NCBI RefSeq assembly: GCF_014205155.1
Contig: NZ_JACHMX010000001.1
Span: 7,688,001-7,752,000, forward strand
Direction of reading: 5' to 3'
DNA from: Amycolatopsis umgeniensis
GTDB taxonomy: Bacteria; Actinomycetota; Actinomycetes; Mycobacteriales; Pseudonocardiaceae
DNA: 64,000 bases
Part shown: piece after piece, positions 9,601 to 17,550 of the stretch
How positions within the stretch are numbered: the first letter of the stretch is position 1
Layout: the number at the start of each line of letters is the position of its first letter
Position numbers and translations under genes: made by a program
Notes under the pieces: model-generated
Database searches by the model: none
What the model was told of the DNA's origin: nothing
Seen by the model: only the letters and a program-made list of their open reading frames with translations

Positions 9601-11078
9601 AGCGGGCCCTGACGTTGCTGGAGACGCCCGACGGTTCCGACGCTTCGGCGCGGGCGGCCGCGCAGGCACGGGCGAACCGGGCGGTCGCGGTGCTGGAGGA
9701 CGAGCGCACCGAGATCGTCGGCCTCGTCGCGACCCGCAAGGCGGAACTGAGTCAGCTCCCGGAACAGCCGTCAGCGCTCGCCGCGATCTCCTCCGACGCG
9801 CGGCCCCAGGACATCGAGCACGGTCTGGCGCTGATCGACGACGCCAGCCTCGAAGTGTCCGCCGCCGCGCGGAAATGGGAGGAACTGCAGGAACGCCGAG
9901 CCGCGGCCGAAGCGACGCTGGAATCGGCGAAGACGTCCGCGTCCGGTTTCGGCCTGCTGGCCGAGTCGATGGCGCATCTGCTGTCCAAAGAGGACGACGC
10001 GACGGTCTTCGACGGCGACGTCGAATCCGCGCGGACCAAGCATTCCCGGCTCAACACCGCGCTCACCGACGCGCAGGACGCCGCCGACGCGGGCGACCGC
10101 CGGGTGCGGGCCGCGGCCGATCAGCTTGCGCAGTACGCCACGGACAAGCGGTTCGAAAAGCTCAGCACCCCGGTGCGGCAGCAGGTGATCTCGGTCCGCC
10201 GCGATCAGCTGCCCGCCCACGCCGCGGAATGGGCGGAGGCGTTGCGACCGCGGTTGCGCACGCTGACCGACGATCTCGCGCAGATCGACAGGCACCGCGG
10301 CGGCATCATCACCCGCCTGCAGGGCATGGTCGACGGCGCGCTGCGCACACTCCGCGCGGCACAACGGGTTTCGCGGCTGCCGGACGGACTCGGCGACTGG
10401 TCGGGCCAGGAGTTCCTGCGGATCCGCTTCACCGAACTCGAAGAGAACGTGCTCGCCGAGAAGCTGGGCGAGGTCGTCGACGAGGCCGCGGTGGGGAAGA
10501 CCTCCGACGGCCGGGACGTCAAGCGGGACGGGCTCTCGCTCGTGCTGCGCGGTGTGCAGGCCGCCGCTCCCAAGGGGTTCCGGGTCGACATGCTGAAACC
10601 GGACTCGGTGCTGCGGACCGAACGGCAGCGGGTTTCGGAGATCCGGGACGTGTTCTCCGGCGGACAGCAGCTGACCGCGGCGATCATCCTGTACTGCACC
10701 CTGGCGGCGCTGCGGGCGAACAACCGCGGCAAGGCACGCAACCGGCACTCCGGCGTGCTGTTCCTCGACAACCCCATCGGCCGTGCTTCGGCGGGCTACC
10801 TGCTGGAGTTGCAGCGTGCCGTCGCGGAGGCGCTGGGCGTCCAGCTGATCTACACGACCGGCCTGTTCGACGCCGGAGCGCTGAGCGAGTTCCCGCTGAT
10901 CGTGCGGCTGCGCAACGACGCGGACCTGCGGGCGGGCCGCAAGTACCTGTCCGTCGACGCGACGATCCGGAACGCGACCGACGAACTCGGGGATCCGGAC
11001 GGCGTCGCGCGGCTCTCGGCGACGCGGCTGTTCACGCGGCCGTCCGACGAGCCGGAGCAGGAGGAAGAGCCGGCCTGA
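6603..11078 (+). CDS. SMC-like coiled-coil ATPase (MukB/MksB/JetC-like)
   Basis: 1491 residues. The N-terminal head has a P-loop at residues 64-72 (FLENGGGKS, first Gly of the usual motif replaced). Long Ala/Glu/Arg-rich coiled coils run about 270-640 and 765-1250. They are interrupted by a non-coiled, hinge-like segment about 655-760 (WSGWRYLSTLDKKRRA ... GIEFLVPPNPAMYDEE). The C-terminal head carries FSGGQQLTAAI at 1351-1361 and Walker B GVLFLDNPIGRAS from 1384, where the usual LDE glutamate is Asn1390. This is the fold of SMC/MukB/Rad50-type DNA-embracing ATPases. With the two upstream genes it forms a probable condensin. No JetD/MksG-like gene follows, so a plasmid-restricting Wadjet role is possible but incomplete. 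The AGGGGACGGAAGAG region before the ATG supports this start. Confidence 0.8.
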   Translation: MYELSRVRLHSVGPAGARYQDVVLDFSGVGAAITAPKQDALFSAGIHLAGEGPPRRPSPASVLFLENGGGKSVLIKLIFSVMLPGRRQVVGTTNTKVLEKFVAAKDVSHVALEWLQVETGHRVITGKVSEWRGHVVSADSENLVDSWYCFRPTPSLDLDSLPLTSDGRLLTMSGFHDQLDKVHGGESELELFWTRRHHEWTSRLDGLGLDTELFRYQRAMNAGEGEAADAFAFSTDEAFVEFLLRAVLSEDEPKDLAEVVATYAHNLAQRGDLLSERDFVAGALDLLAPLAEEEGVAAASRKLADAARAEMRALAGQVAARDKLENERLSGLDQHVDEVKSAEKLAEGDHRRLTAGVTELRRLVGKLRLDEAQESKKRIDGELAEAKTAAEAWRECATVLNHLNAARKARDFRELVGNREQKAQPALQARNTAAAALARGLLALAKNATEQAAKAEAHVGALRAEAEKAQSERDESANLAASHRAEARGLGARIAEIREEIAETVRAGALKAGADVSEAARAARTEAETTAAELVRREQELERVAEDLRAAQVTVNDAHRLAGSTDDRLERAADELDRANRRTDALAVEPRLTELLGADDVVLETDLPVLLERLREAGSTAEKEQTALRMEESVDERALNALGSGGLLPAPEEVQAALDALEAAGMNAWSGWRYLSTLDKKRRAAVLARAPQLVSGILLNEPEQVRLAEKVLAERRLLPTTIIPVATTEATTADRLPGEAGIEFLVPPNPAMYDEEAADAEREAIALRHAERQRRLEALATSLTDDSALSWKLKTWREDYPPGSIATLAEQLQSARTAHETARTALEQAEKEFQRLGEKATALRERVPELRTASAEAGERARGLEALAARATKIPEWTDDVERATETAERAEATASEAAVKASRLREQAGEEQRTADGHRRTATTAKSELAEVPGSSDVTEDDPTPAEPVDALRRTFASASEAYSKVEVGSDLRAELDQAESVEASARAAVEALDDAVRERALTLLETPDGSDASARAAAQARANRAVAVLEDERTEIVGLVATRKAELSQLPEQPSALAAISSDARPQDIEHGLALIDDASLEVSAAARKWEELQERRAAAEATLESAKTSASGFGLLAESMAHLLSKEDDATVFDGDVESARTKHSRLNTALTDAQDAADAGDRRVRAAADQLAQYATDKRFEKLSTPVRQQVISVRRDQLPAHAAEWAEALRPRLRTLTDDLAQIDRHRGGIITRLQGMVDGALRTLRAAQRVSRLPDGLGDWSGQEFLRIRFTELEENVLAEKLGEVVDEAAVGKTSDGRDVKRDGLSLVLRGVQAAAPKGFRVDMLKPDSVLRTERQRVSEIRDVFSGGQQLTAAIILYCTLAALRANNRGKARNRHSGVLFLDNPIGRASAGYLLELQRAVAEALGVQLIYTTGLFDAGALSEFPLIVRLRNDADLRAGRKYLSVDATIRNATDELGDPDGVARLSATRLFTRPSDEPEQEEEPA

Positions 11079-11130
11079 CAGGGTGTGGCACGCAGTGGCA
11101 CCCTGGGGCACACCCTGCTAGAGTGTGCTC

Positions 11131-11397
11131 ATGAGCGTTCAGCATGAGATCTCTCAGCGTGATCTCCGGAACCGATCCGGCGAGATCATGGACGCGGTCG
11201 AGCACGGGGAGACCTTCACCGTGACCCGTAGCGGCTCGCCCATCGCCCAGCTGGTCCCGCTGTGTCGTCGTCATGCCGTCTCCCGTGACCAGTTCGCCAC
11301 CGGTTCGGCCAACGCTCCGCTCATCGACCCGGACAGGTTCCGCGCGGACCTCGACGACGCTTTCGCGGGGGAGGCGGACGATCCCTATGGCCGCTGA
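11131..11397 (+). CDS. Phd/YefM-family antitoxin
   Basis: 88 residues beginning at ATG 11131 (an in-frame GTG at 11125 is less likely). The N-terminal half is a Phd/YefM DNA-binding fold (EISQRDLRNRSGEIMDAVEHGE, TVTRSGSPIAQLVPL). The C-terminal tail (FRADLDDAFAGEADDP) is acidic and probably wraps the toxin. It overlaps the PIN toxin gene by 11 nt. Antitoxins of this family repress their own promoter. TAGAGT at 11122-11127 directly before the ATG could be a -10 giving a nearly leaderless mRNA. Confidence 0.85.
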   Translation: MSVQHEISQRDLRNRSGEIMDAVEHGETFTVTRSGSPIAQLVPLCRRHAVSRDQFATGSANAPLIDPDRFRADLDDAFAGEADDPYGR

Positions 11398-11800
11398 GGT
11401 CCACGGCCTGCTCGACACGAACATCCTCATTCTCCGGCGGACGATCGACCACGCTCAGCTGCCGGACCTGATGTCGATCAGCACGATCACGCTCGCCGAA
11501 CTGTCCGCGGGTCCGCATTACGCCGAGGATCCGGCCGAACGGGCCCGGCGCACGGATCTGCTGCAACGGGTGGAGTCGGAGTTCGATCCGCTGCCGTTCG
11601 GCACCGAGGCGGCCCGGATCTTCGGCCGGGTTTCGGCGTCCGTGCTCGCCATGGGCAGGACACCTCGGCGCCGCGTGGCCGACCTGATGATCGCCAGCGT
11701 GGCCATCGCGCACCGGATGCCGCTCTACACCACCGACCCGCAGGATTTCGAAGGTCTGAAAGAACTTCTCGACGTCGTTCCGGTCACCCGGCCGGCCTGA
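11387..11800 (+). CDS. vapC: VapC-type PIN-domain toxin ribonuclease
   Basis: 137 residues from ATG 11387, overlapping the antitoxin. PIN-domain acidic residues are in place: LDTNILIL at the N-terminus, the mid-protein Glu in TLAELSAG, the Asp in RVADLMIASVA, and a final Asp in YTTDPQDFEGL. VapC enzymes cut RNA (tRNA or rRNA) using Mg2+ and are held inactive by the partner antitoxin. The pair lies directly after the SMC-like operon, a common place for accessory modules, but no functional link is shown. Confidence 0.85.
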   Translation: MAAEVHGLLDTNILILRRTIDHAQLPDLMSISTITLAELSAGPHYAEDPAERARRTDLLQRVESEFDPLPFGTEAARIFGRVSASVLAMGRTPRRRVADLMIASVAIAHRMPLYTTDPQDFEGLKELLDVVPVTRPA

Positions 11801-11807
11801 GCTGCTT

Positions 11808-11960
11808 ACCGGGACCGTCGTGCGGGACCGAGAGATCCTCTGCGAGGAAGCGCAAACGTCGCGCAGGGCGAGGGGTGTGTGGAAATAGGGACATTGAACG
11901 TCCCTGTTTCCACACACCCCCGTCGGATCTGGTGGTCACCGGGACCGTCGTGCGGGACCG
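11808..11960 (+). repeat. 23-nt direct repeat, two copies 130 nt apart
   Basis: The same 23-nt sequence (beginning ACCGGGACCGTC and ending GCGGGACCG) occurs at 11808-11830 and 11938-11960, each time upstream of a palindrome (11872-11920 and 11955-12003). This suggests that a repeat-plus-palindrome cassette was duplicated in the 245-nt gap between vapC and the AraC gene. Confidence 0.7.
11872..11920. terminator. Palindrome after vapC, likely bidirectional terminator
   Basis: The 21-nt arms 11872-11892 and 11900-11920 (core GTGTGTGGAAATAGGGAC) pair with a single G-U wobble around the 7-nt loop ATTGAAC. The palindrome lies between the convergent ends of vapC and the AraC gene. The loop resembles those of 61946-61998 and 11955-12003. 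Confidence 0.6.
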
Positions 11961-12003
11961 TGTGGATTTTGGGACATCTGACGTCCCTGTTTCCACACGG
12001 TCC
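11955..12003. terminator. Second palindrome between vapC and the AraC gene
   Basis: The arms 11955-11975 and 11983-12003 pair over GGACCGTGTGG and GGGAC, with a mismatched block of about four in the middle. The loop is ATCTGAC. It is close in sequence to the palindrome 80 nt before it (same TGTTTCCACAC right arm), so probably a diverged duplicate. It ends 42 nt past the AraC stop codon, on that gene's 3' side. Confidence 0.55.
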
Positions 12004-12045
12004 GGCAGGGCAGGTCACCTGCGCCACGCCCGAACCTCGTCCCGG

Positions 12046-12984
12046 TCACCCGGCCGGTACCGCCCGGGCGCGAGCCGAGGTCCGGTACTGCCCGGGCGCC
12101 TGGTCGCGGGCACGCCGGAACGCCCGGCTGAACGCGTACACCGACGTGTAGCCGACAGAACGGGCGATGCTGTCCACCGTCTCGCCGGTGTCGCGGAGCC
12201 GGACCGCGGCCAGGTCCATCCGCCACTGCGTCAGGTAGTCGCCGGGAGTCCGGCCGGTCGTTTCGCGGAACCGGCGGGTCAGCGTGCTGCGCGAGGTCGC
12301 CAGCTCCGTCGCGAGCAGATCGGTCGTCCACGGTTTCGCCGGGGCCTCGTGGATCTTGGCCAAGGCCACGCTGATCAGCGGATCGCCGAGGACGCCGAGC
12401 CAGGTTCCCCGCGCCTCGGCGGGCTTCTCCGTGCGCCACACGCGCAACAGCTGGACAAGGAGGATGTCGACGAGCCGGTTGAGGACGAACTCGGTGGCGA
12501 TCTGCGGCCGGGCCAGCTCCCGTGACAGCAGGCGGACGGTGTCGTCCAGCCCGCCGTCGAGATGGTTCGCGCGAAGGTGCACCAGGTCCGGCAACGTGGC
12601 GAGCACCTGGATGGAGACCGCCGGGTCGTAGTCGTAGGACGCGCCGAGGATGTGGGTCTGCACGTCGCCGGAGCCGAGGCGCAGCACCCCGCCGCACTTC
12701 CGCGCCCTCTCCGCCGCCGTGCAGAGCTGGGGAAGAACAGGCGCGTCCGGAGCGCTGCGCAGGGTGTGCTCCGGCCCGTTCGGCAGCAGGACGACGTCAC
12801 CGGGCATGAGCTGCCGCGGCGGCTGACCCGCCACGTCCAGCCAAGCCGTCCCGCAGGTGACGGCGTAGAAAGCGGCGCCGGCGATGCGATGCCAGAGGAT
12901 GCCCCACGGCCCGGACGCCTCGATCCGGGCCCCGGCGGCGCCCCGGACGCCGCCGACGGCGAGCGTTTCGGCCAGGAGGTCCAT
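12046..12984 (-). CDS. AraC-family regulator with N-terminal cupin sensor
   Basis: 312 residues if the ATG at 12984 is used. The N-terminal 160 residues look like the AraC-type cupin ligand domain (GPWGILWHRIAGAAFYAV, LMPGDVVLLPNGPEHTL). The C-terminal 100 carry the two AraC helix-turn-helices (LATELATSRSTLTRRFRETT, and SIARSVGYTSVYAFSRAFRR). It is cytoplasmic and DNA-binding. It is divergent from the DDN-like reductase at 13072, the likeliest target. The start is uncertain because no ribosome site is obvious; an in-frame upstream ATG would add 18 residues. Confidence 0.85.
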   Translation of the reverse strand: MDLLAETLAVGGVRGAAGARIEASGPWGILWHRIAGAAFYAVTCGTAWLDVAGQPPRQLMPGDVVLLPNGPEHTLRSAPDAPVLPQLCTAAERARKCGGVLRLGSGDVQTHILGASYDYDPAVSIQVLATLPDLVHLRANHLDGGLDDTVRLLSRELARPQIATEFVLNRLVDILLVQLLRVWRTEKPAEARGTWLGVLGDPLISVALAKIHEAPAKPWTTDLLATELATSRSTLTRRFRETTGRTPGDYLTQWRMDLAAVRLRDTGETVDSIARSVGYTSVYAFSRAFRRARDQAPGQYRTSARARAVPAG

Positions 12985-13071
12985 ATCGCCGATGATAGTG
13001 CTACAGATGGATATTCCTGTGGTGATTTCAGGCATCGATAAGGTCACCGGATGCGCCATACGATCGGACGC

Positions 13072-13500
13072 ATGGCAGAAACGACCGAGTTCGATTTCGA
13101 CGGGATCAACCGCACCGTGATCGCCGAGTTCCGGGAAAAGGGCGGCAAGGCGGGCGGCATGTTCGAGGGTTACCCGCTCGTCCTCGTCCACCACACCGGC
13201 GCGAAGTCCGGCACCGAGCGGATCGCGCCGCTCGTCCCGCTCCTGGAGGACGACCGCATCTACATCTTCGCCAGCAAGGGCGGCGCCGACGACAACCCGG
13301 CCTGGTTCCACAACCTGGTGGCCAACCCGGACACCAAGGTCGAGCTCGGCACCGAAACCTTCCCGGTCCGCGCGCGGGTGCTCACCGGCTCCGAGCGCGA
13401 CGACGTCTACGCCAGGCAGTCCGCCGTCATGCCGCAGTTCGCCGAGTACCAGAGCAAGACCAGCCGGGTCATCCCGGTGTTCGAGCTGGAACGGGTCTAG
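13072..13500 (+). CDS. DDN-like deazaflavin (F420)-dependent nitroreductase
   Basis: 142 residues with the DDN/FDOR-A pattern: NRTVIAEFREKGGKAGGMF near the N-terminus, then LVLVHHTGAKSGTERIAPLVP, then IFASKGGADDNPAWFHNLVANP. These single-domain split-barrel enzymes use reduced F420 to reduce quinones or nitro compounds. An in-frame ATG at 13051 is possible, but 13072 (MAETTEFDFD) matches the usual family start. It is convergent with the LysE gene and divergent from the AraC gene, which may control it. Confidence 0.85.
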   Translation: MAETTEFDFDGINRTVIAEFREKGGKAGGMFEGYPLVLVHHTGAKSGTERIAPLVPLLEDDRIYIFASKGGADDNPAWFHNLVANPDTKVELGTETFPVRARVLTGSERDDVYARQSAVMPQFAEYQSKTSRVIPVFELERV

Positions 13501-13506
13501 CGACCA

Positions 13507-13529
13507 GAAGGCGTCGAGCAAGCGCCTTC
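13507..13529. terminator. Small hairpin between convergent genes
   Basis: GAAGGCG (13507-13513) and CGCCTTC (13523-13529) pair perfectly around a 9-nt loop, in the 38-nt gap between the DDN-like gene and the convergent LysE gene. It could stop transcription from both sides. Confidence 0.5.
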
Positions 13530-13538
13530 ACCGGCGGC

Positions 13539-14183
13539 TCAGTCACCGCGGCCGGTGAAGGCGAGCGACGTCCCGAGCCCGATCATCATCAACCCGCCCG
13601 TGCCGCCCACCATCCGCAACCGCCGCGGCGACCGGGCGAACCAGGCGCGCGCCGTGCCGGCGGCGAGCGCCCACGCGGTGTCGGAGATCAGCGCGATCAC
13701 CGGCAGGCAGAGCCCGAGCAGCAGCATCTGCACGGGGACCGAGCCTGCCGAGGCGTCCACGAACTGCGGCAGGATCGCGGCGAGGAAGACGATCGACTTG
13801 GGGTTGGCGAAGCCGACCACGAGTCCGTCGCGCAGGACGGCGAGCGTGCGGCCCGGGACGGCCGAGGCTTCGCTCGCGAAGACGTCGGTGAGTGTGCGGC
13901 GTTTCCGGAACGCCTGGACGCCGAGATAGACCAGGTACAGGGCACCCGCCAGCTTGATCACGGTGAACGCCGTCGCCGACCCGGTCACGACGGCGCCGAG
14001 TCCGAACGCGACCGCCAGCACCTGCAGGTAGACGCCCACCGCGTTCCCCGCGACGGTGAGCAGCGCGTCCCGCCTGCCGACGGTGAGCGCGCGGCTGATG
14101 GTGAACAGCACGCTCGGACCCGGCACGACGACCATCAGGAAGGTGAGGGCGGCGAAGGCCGCGAATTGCCCGGCGGTGACCAT
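13539..14183 (-). CDS. LysE/RhtB-family amino-acid exporter
   Basis: 214 residues, almost entirely hydrophobic with about six membrane segments. The N-terminal LTFLMVVVPGPSVLFTISRAL, followed by a conserved AGNAVGVY turn, is diagnostic of LysE/RhtB exporters, as is GFANPKSIVFLAAILPQFV in the second half. The family exports amino acids or similar metabolites using the proton gradient. The substrate cannot be predicted. It is monocistronic and divergent from the DUF1963-like gene at 14266 with an 82-nt spacer. Confidence 0.9.
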   Translation of the reverse strand: MVTAGQFAAFAALTFLMVVVPGPSVLFTISRALTVGRRDALLTVAGNAVGVYLQVLAVAFGLGAVVTGSATAFTVIKLAGALYLVYLGVQAFRKRRTLTDVFASEASAVPGRTLAVLRDGLVVGFANPKSIVFLAAILPQFVDASAGSVPVQMLLLGLCLPVIALISDTAWALAAGTARAWFARSPRRLRMVGGTGGLMMIGLGTSLAFTGRGD

Positions 14184-14265
14184 GCCCCGAGGCTACGGTT
14201 TCCGGTGGTGATGAAAAAAGGGAAACGCGTCCGGAGGATGCCGTGCGCTCTCTAGCATCCTCGGC

Positions 14266-15138
14266 ATGCCTTCGGAACCGCCGCGAGCCGGCGAGGGAAT
14301 CCCCGACCTCACCCCCTTCGCCCGGGCGGCCGTCCGCCTGCACCCCCGGGCGGGTACACCCACCGCGCGCGACAGCCATATCGGCGGACCGTTGCTGTGG
14401 CCCGTCGACGAGCCTTGGCCGCACTGTCCCGACACCGCGCGGAACGAGGCGGCGCCGGGCGTGATCCACACCCCGGCGGCCGGGCTGGAGGCGGCGCACC
14501 CCGACGACAAGGCGATGCCGCTGGCGGGCGCGGCGCAGTTCTTCCGGCGCGACTTCCCGAAACTGCCGTTTCCCGACGGCACCGACCTGCTGCAGGTGCT
14601 GTTCTGCCCGGATCCCCACGATGGCCCCGGTTACTGGGGGCCGGGTGTCCAGGTGATCTGGCGGAATTCCAGCGGGGTGACCGATCTGCTCGAGAGCCCG
14701 CCTGAGCCGTTCCAGACCGACCACTACGAGTACCTGCCCACGGTGCCGTGCTCGTTCGCGCCGTGCGAGTTCGTCGACCATCCGCATCCCTCGGAGCTGC
14801 CTGCCGAGGTCAACGCGACGCTGCCCTTCACGAACGAACGGGGTGAGTTCGTCGACGACGAAGCCGAAGACGCGTGGCCTCCGCTGGCCACCGGCTCCAA
14901 GCTCGGCGGGCTGACCTTCTGGTGGACGTCCAGCTCCGACGGGTTCCCGCTGACCTGCCCGGACTGCGATGCCGGCCTCGAACTCCTGCTGGCCTTCGAA
15001 TCCACGGAAAGCCAGGACGACGATTGCCCCTGCGACCAGCCGGACGACGGACCCGGCTGGGAACTGGCGGCTTCGTCGGTCAACGTCCTCGTCTGCGGTG
15101 CCGACGCGACGCACGCGATCAGGCCGCACGCGGACTGA
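14266..15138 (+). CDS. DUF1963/YwqG-like protein of unknown function
   Basis: 290 residues, soluble, with many Pro and Trp. Features reminiscent of the DUF1963 (YwqG) family are the early SHIGGPLLWPVDEPWPHC, the central DLLQVLFCPDPHDGPGYWG, and a late GGLTFWW. It also holds Cys pairs (CPDCDAG and CPCDQPDD) that could bind zinc. It lies 38 nt upstream of the HTH_42 gene on the same strand, so they may be co-transcribed. No function is known to me for this family. Confidence 0.6.
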   Translation: MPSEPPRAGEGIPDLTPFARAAVRLHPRAGTPTARDSHIGGPLLWPVDEPWPHCPDTARNEAAPGVIHTPAAGLEAAHPDDKAMPLAGAAQFFRRDFPKLPFPDGTDLLQVLFCPDPHDGPGYWGPGVQVIWRNSSGVTDLLESPPEPFQTDHYEYLPTVPCSFAPCEFVDHPHPSELPAEVNATLPFTNERGEFVDDEAEDAWPPLATGSKLGGLTFWWTSSSDGFPLTCPDCDAGLELLLAFESTESQDDDCPCDQPDDGPGWELAASSVNVLVCGADATHAIRPHAD

Positions 15139-15176
15139 TCCGGAGTTCTGTCGGGGCCCGGTGGTAGAACCGATCC

Positions 15177-16364
15177 GTGACACCCAAGATCGACGTCCGG
15201 CAGCGCCGCGCCCGCCTCGCCACCCGCCACCACCTGGCCACACCCGCCCCGTCGGTGCACGCCGCGGCGGACGCGGTCGTCGCGCTGCACGCCACCGACC
15301 CGGCGACGGTCCACCTTTCGGCGTGGGCGCGGGTCAAGGGCGAGGGTGTCGCGGAACTGGAGAACGCGCTCTACGAGGAGCGCGCGCTGGTGCGGATGCT
15401 CGGCATGCGCCGCACGGTCTTCGTGGTCGGGCGGGAGAACGCGGCGCTGGTCCAGGCGGCGTGCTCGGCGGACATCGCCAAGAAGCAGCGCCGCCTGCTC
15501 GAACAGCATCTCGGCACACAGGGGCATCCGGAGAACGTGCCCGAGCCGGAACGCTGGCTGGCCGAGGTCGAGGACGCGACAGAGCTCGCGTTGAAGGCCC
15601 GCGGTTCCGCGACGGCGCAGCAGCTGTCCGAGGACGAGCCGCGTCTGAGGCAGCAACTCATGATGTCGAAAGGGAAGCCGTACGAGGCGATCGCCAACGT
15701 CACCAGCCGGGTCCTGTTCCAGCTGGCGGTCGACGGCCGCATCGTGCGCGGGCGCCCGCGCGGGAGCTGGATCAGCAGCCAGCACTACTGGGCCCCGATG
15801 GCCGACTGGCTGCCCCAGGGCATCACCGGATGGGACGCCGACGAGGCCAGGGCCGAGCTCGCCCGCAAGTGGCTCCACGCCTACGGTCCGGCGCCGATAG
15901 CGGACCTGCGGTGGTGGATGGGCTGGACGGTCGGGCAGACGAAGAAGGCTCTTGCGGCCGTTCAGCCGATCGAGGTCGACCTCGACGGCGTTCCCGGCGT
16001 GGTGCTCGCCGACGACCTGGAGCCGGTCGCGGAGCCCGGGCCTTGGGTCGCGCTGCTCCCGTCTCTCGATCCGACGGCGATGGGATGGATCGAGCGGGAC
16101 TGGTACCTCGGCCCGCATCGCGTGCCGCTGTTCGACGGCACCGGCAACATCGGGCCCACCGTCTGGGCCGACGGCCGGATCGTCGGTGGCTGGGCACAGC
16201 GCCGGGACGGTGAAGTCGTCTTCCACCTCCTGGAGGACGTCGGCGCGGACGTCGAACGGGCCGTCGAGGCGGAGGCGAACCACCTGGCCGGGTGGTTCGG
16301 GGAGGTGCGAGTCACGCCACGGATGCGCACGCCGCTGGAGCGACGGCTAGCACAACAAAGCTGA
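15177..16364 (+). CDS. Winged-helix HTH_42 family protein (AlkZ/YcaQ-like DNA glycosylase relative)
   Basis: 395 residues from a GTG. The N-terminal pattern (HLATPAPSV ... AVVALHATDPATVHLSAWARV), the central SRVLFQLAVDGRIVRGRPRG and the late HRVPLFDGTGNIGPTVWADGRIVGGW are those of the HTH_42 (DUF1006) superfamily. That superfamily includes the DNA glycosylases AlkZ and YcaQ, which excise bulky or cross-linked bases. AlkZ uses Gln residues in a GLQAQ-like motif. Here the matching segment reads ALHATDP, so the chemistry may differ. It is probably cytoplasmic and DNA-binding. The ORF ends 178 nt before gap. Confidence 0.75.
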   Translation: MTPKIDVRQRRARLATRHHLATPAPSVHAAADAVVALHATDPATVHLSAWARVKGEGVAELENALYEERALVRMLGMRRTVFVVGRENAALVQAACSADIAKKQRRLLEQHLGTQGHPENVPEPERWLAEVEDATELALKARGSATAQQLSEDEPRLRQQLMMSKGKPYEAIANVTSRVLFQLAVDGRIVRGRPRGSWISSQHYWAPMADWLPQGITGWDADEARAELARKWLHAYGPAPIADLRWWMGWTVGQTKKALAAVQPIEVDLDGVPGVVLADDLEPVAEPGPWVALLPSLDPTAMGWIERDWYLGPHRVPLFDGTGNIGPTVWADGRIVGGWAQRRDGEVVFHLLEDVGADVERAVEAEANHLAGWFGEVRVTPRMRTPLERRLAQQS

Positions 16365-16476
16365 GAGTTTTCGACAGAGCTCCTGGTGGCGAACCACTTA
16401 ATCGATTCTTGACCTGACCCACCGAGTGGTGGAAGTCTCGTCAGGGCAAAGAGGGTCGCCCGAGCACGCACGCTAG

Positions 16477-17547
<1,071 letters not shown>

Positions 17548-17550
17548 CCG

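Noticed and set aside
4323..11800. Complete Wadjet (JetABCD) defence system
   Set aside because: No JetD/MksG-like gene adjoins the operon; only the core three components are suggested, so the name is not used.
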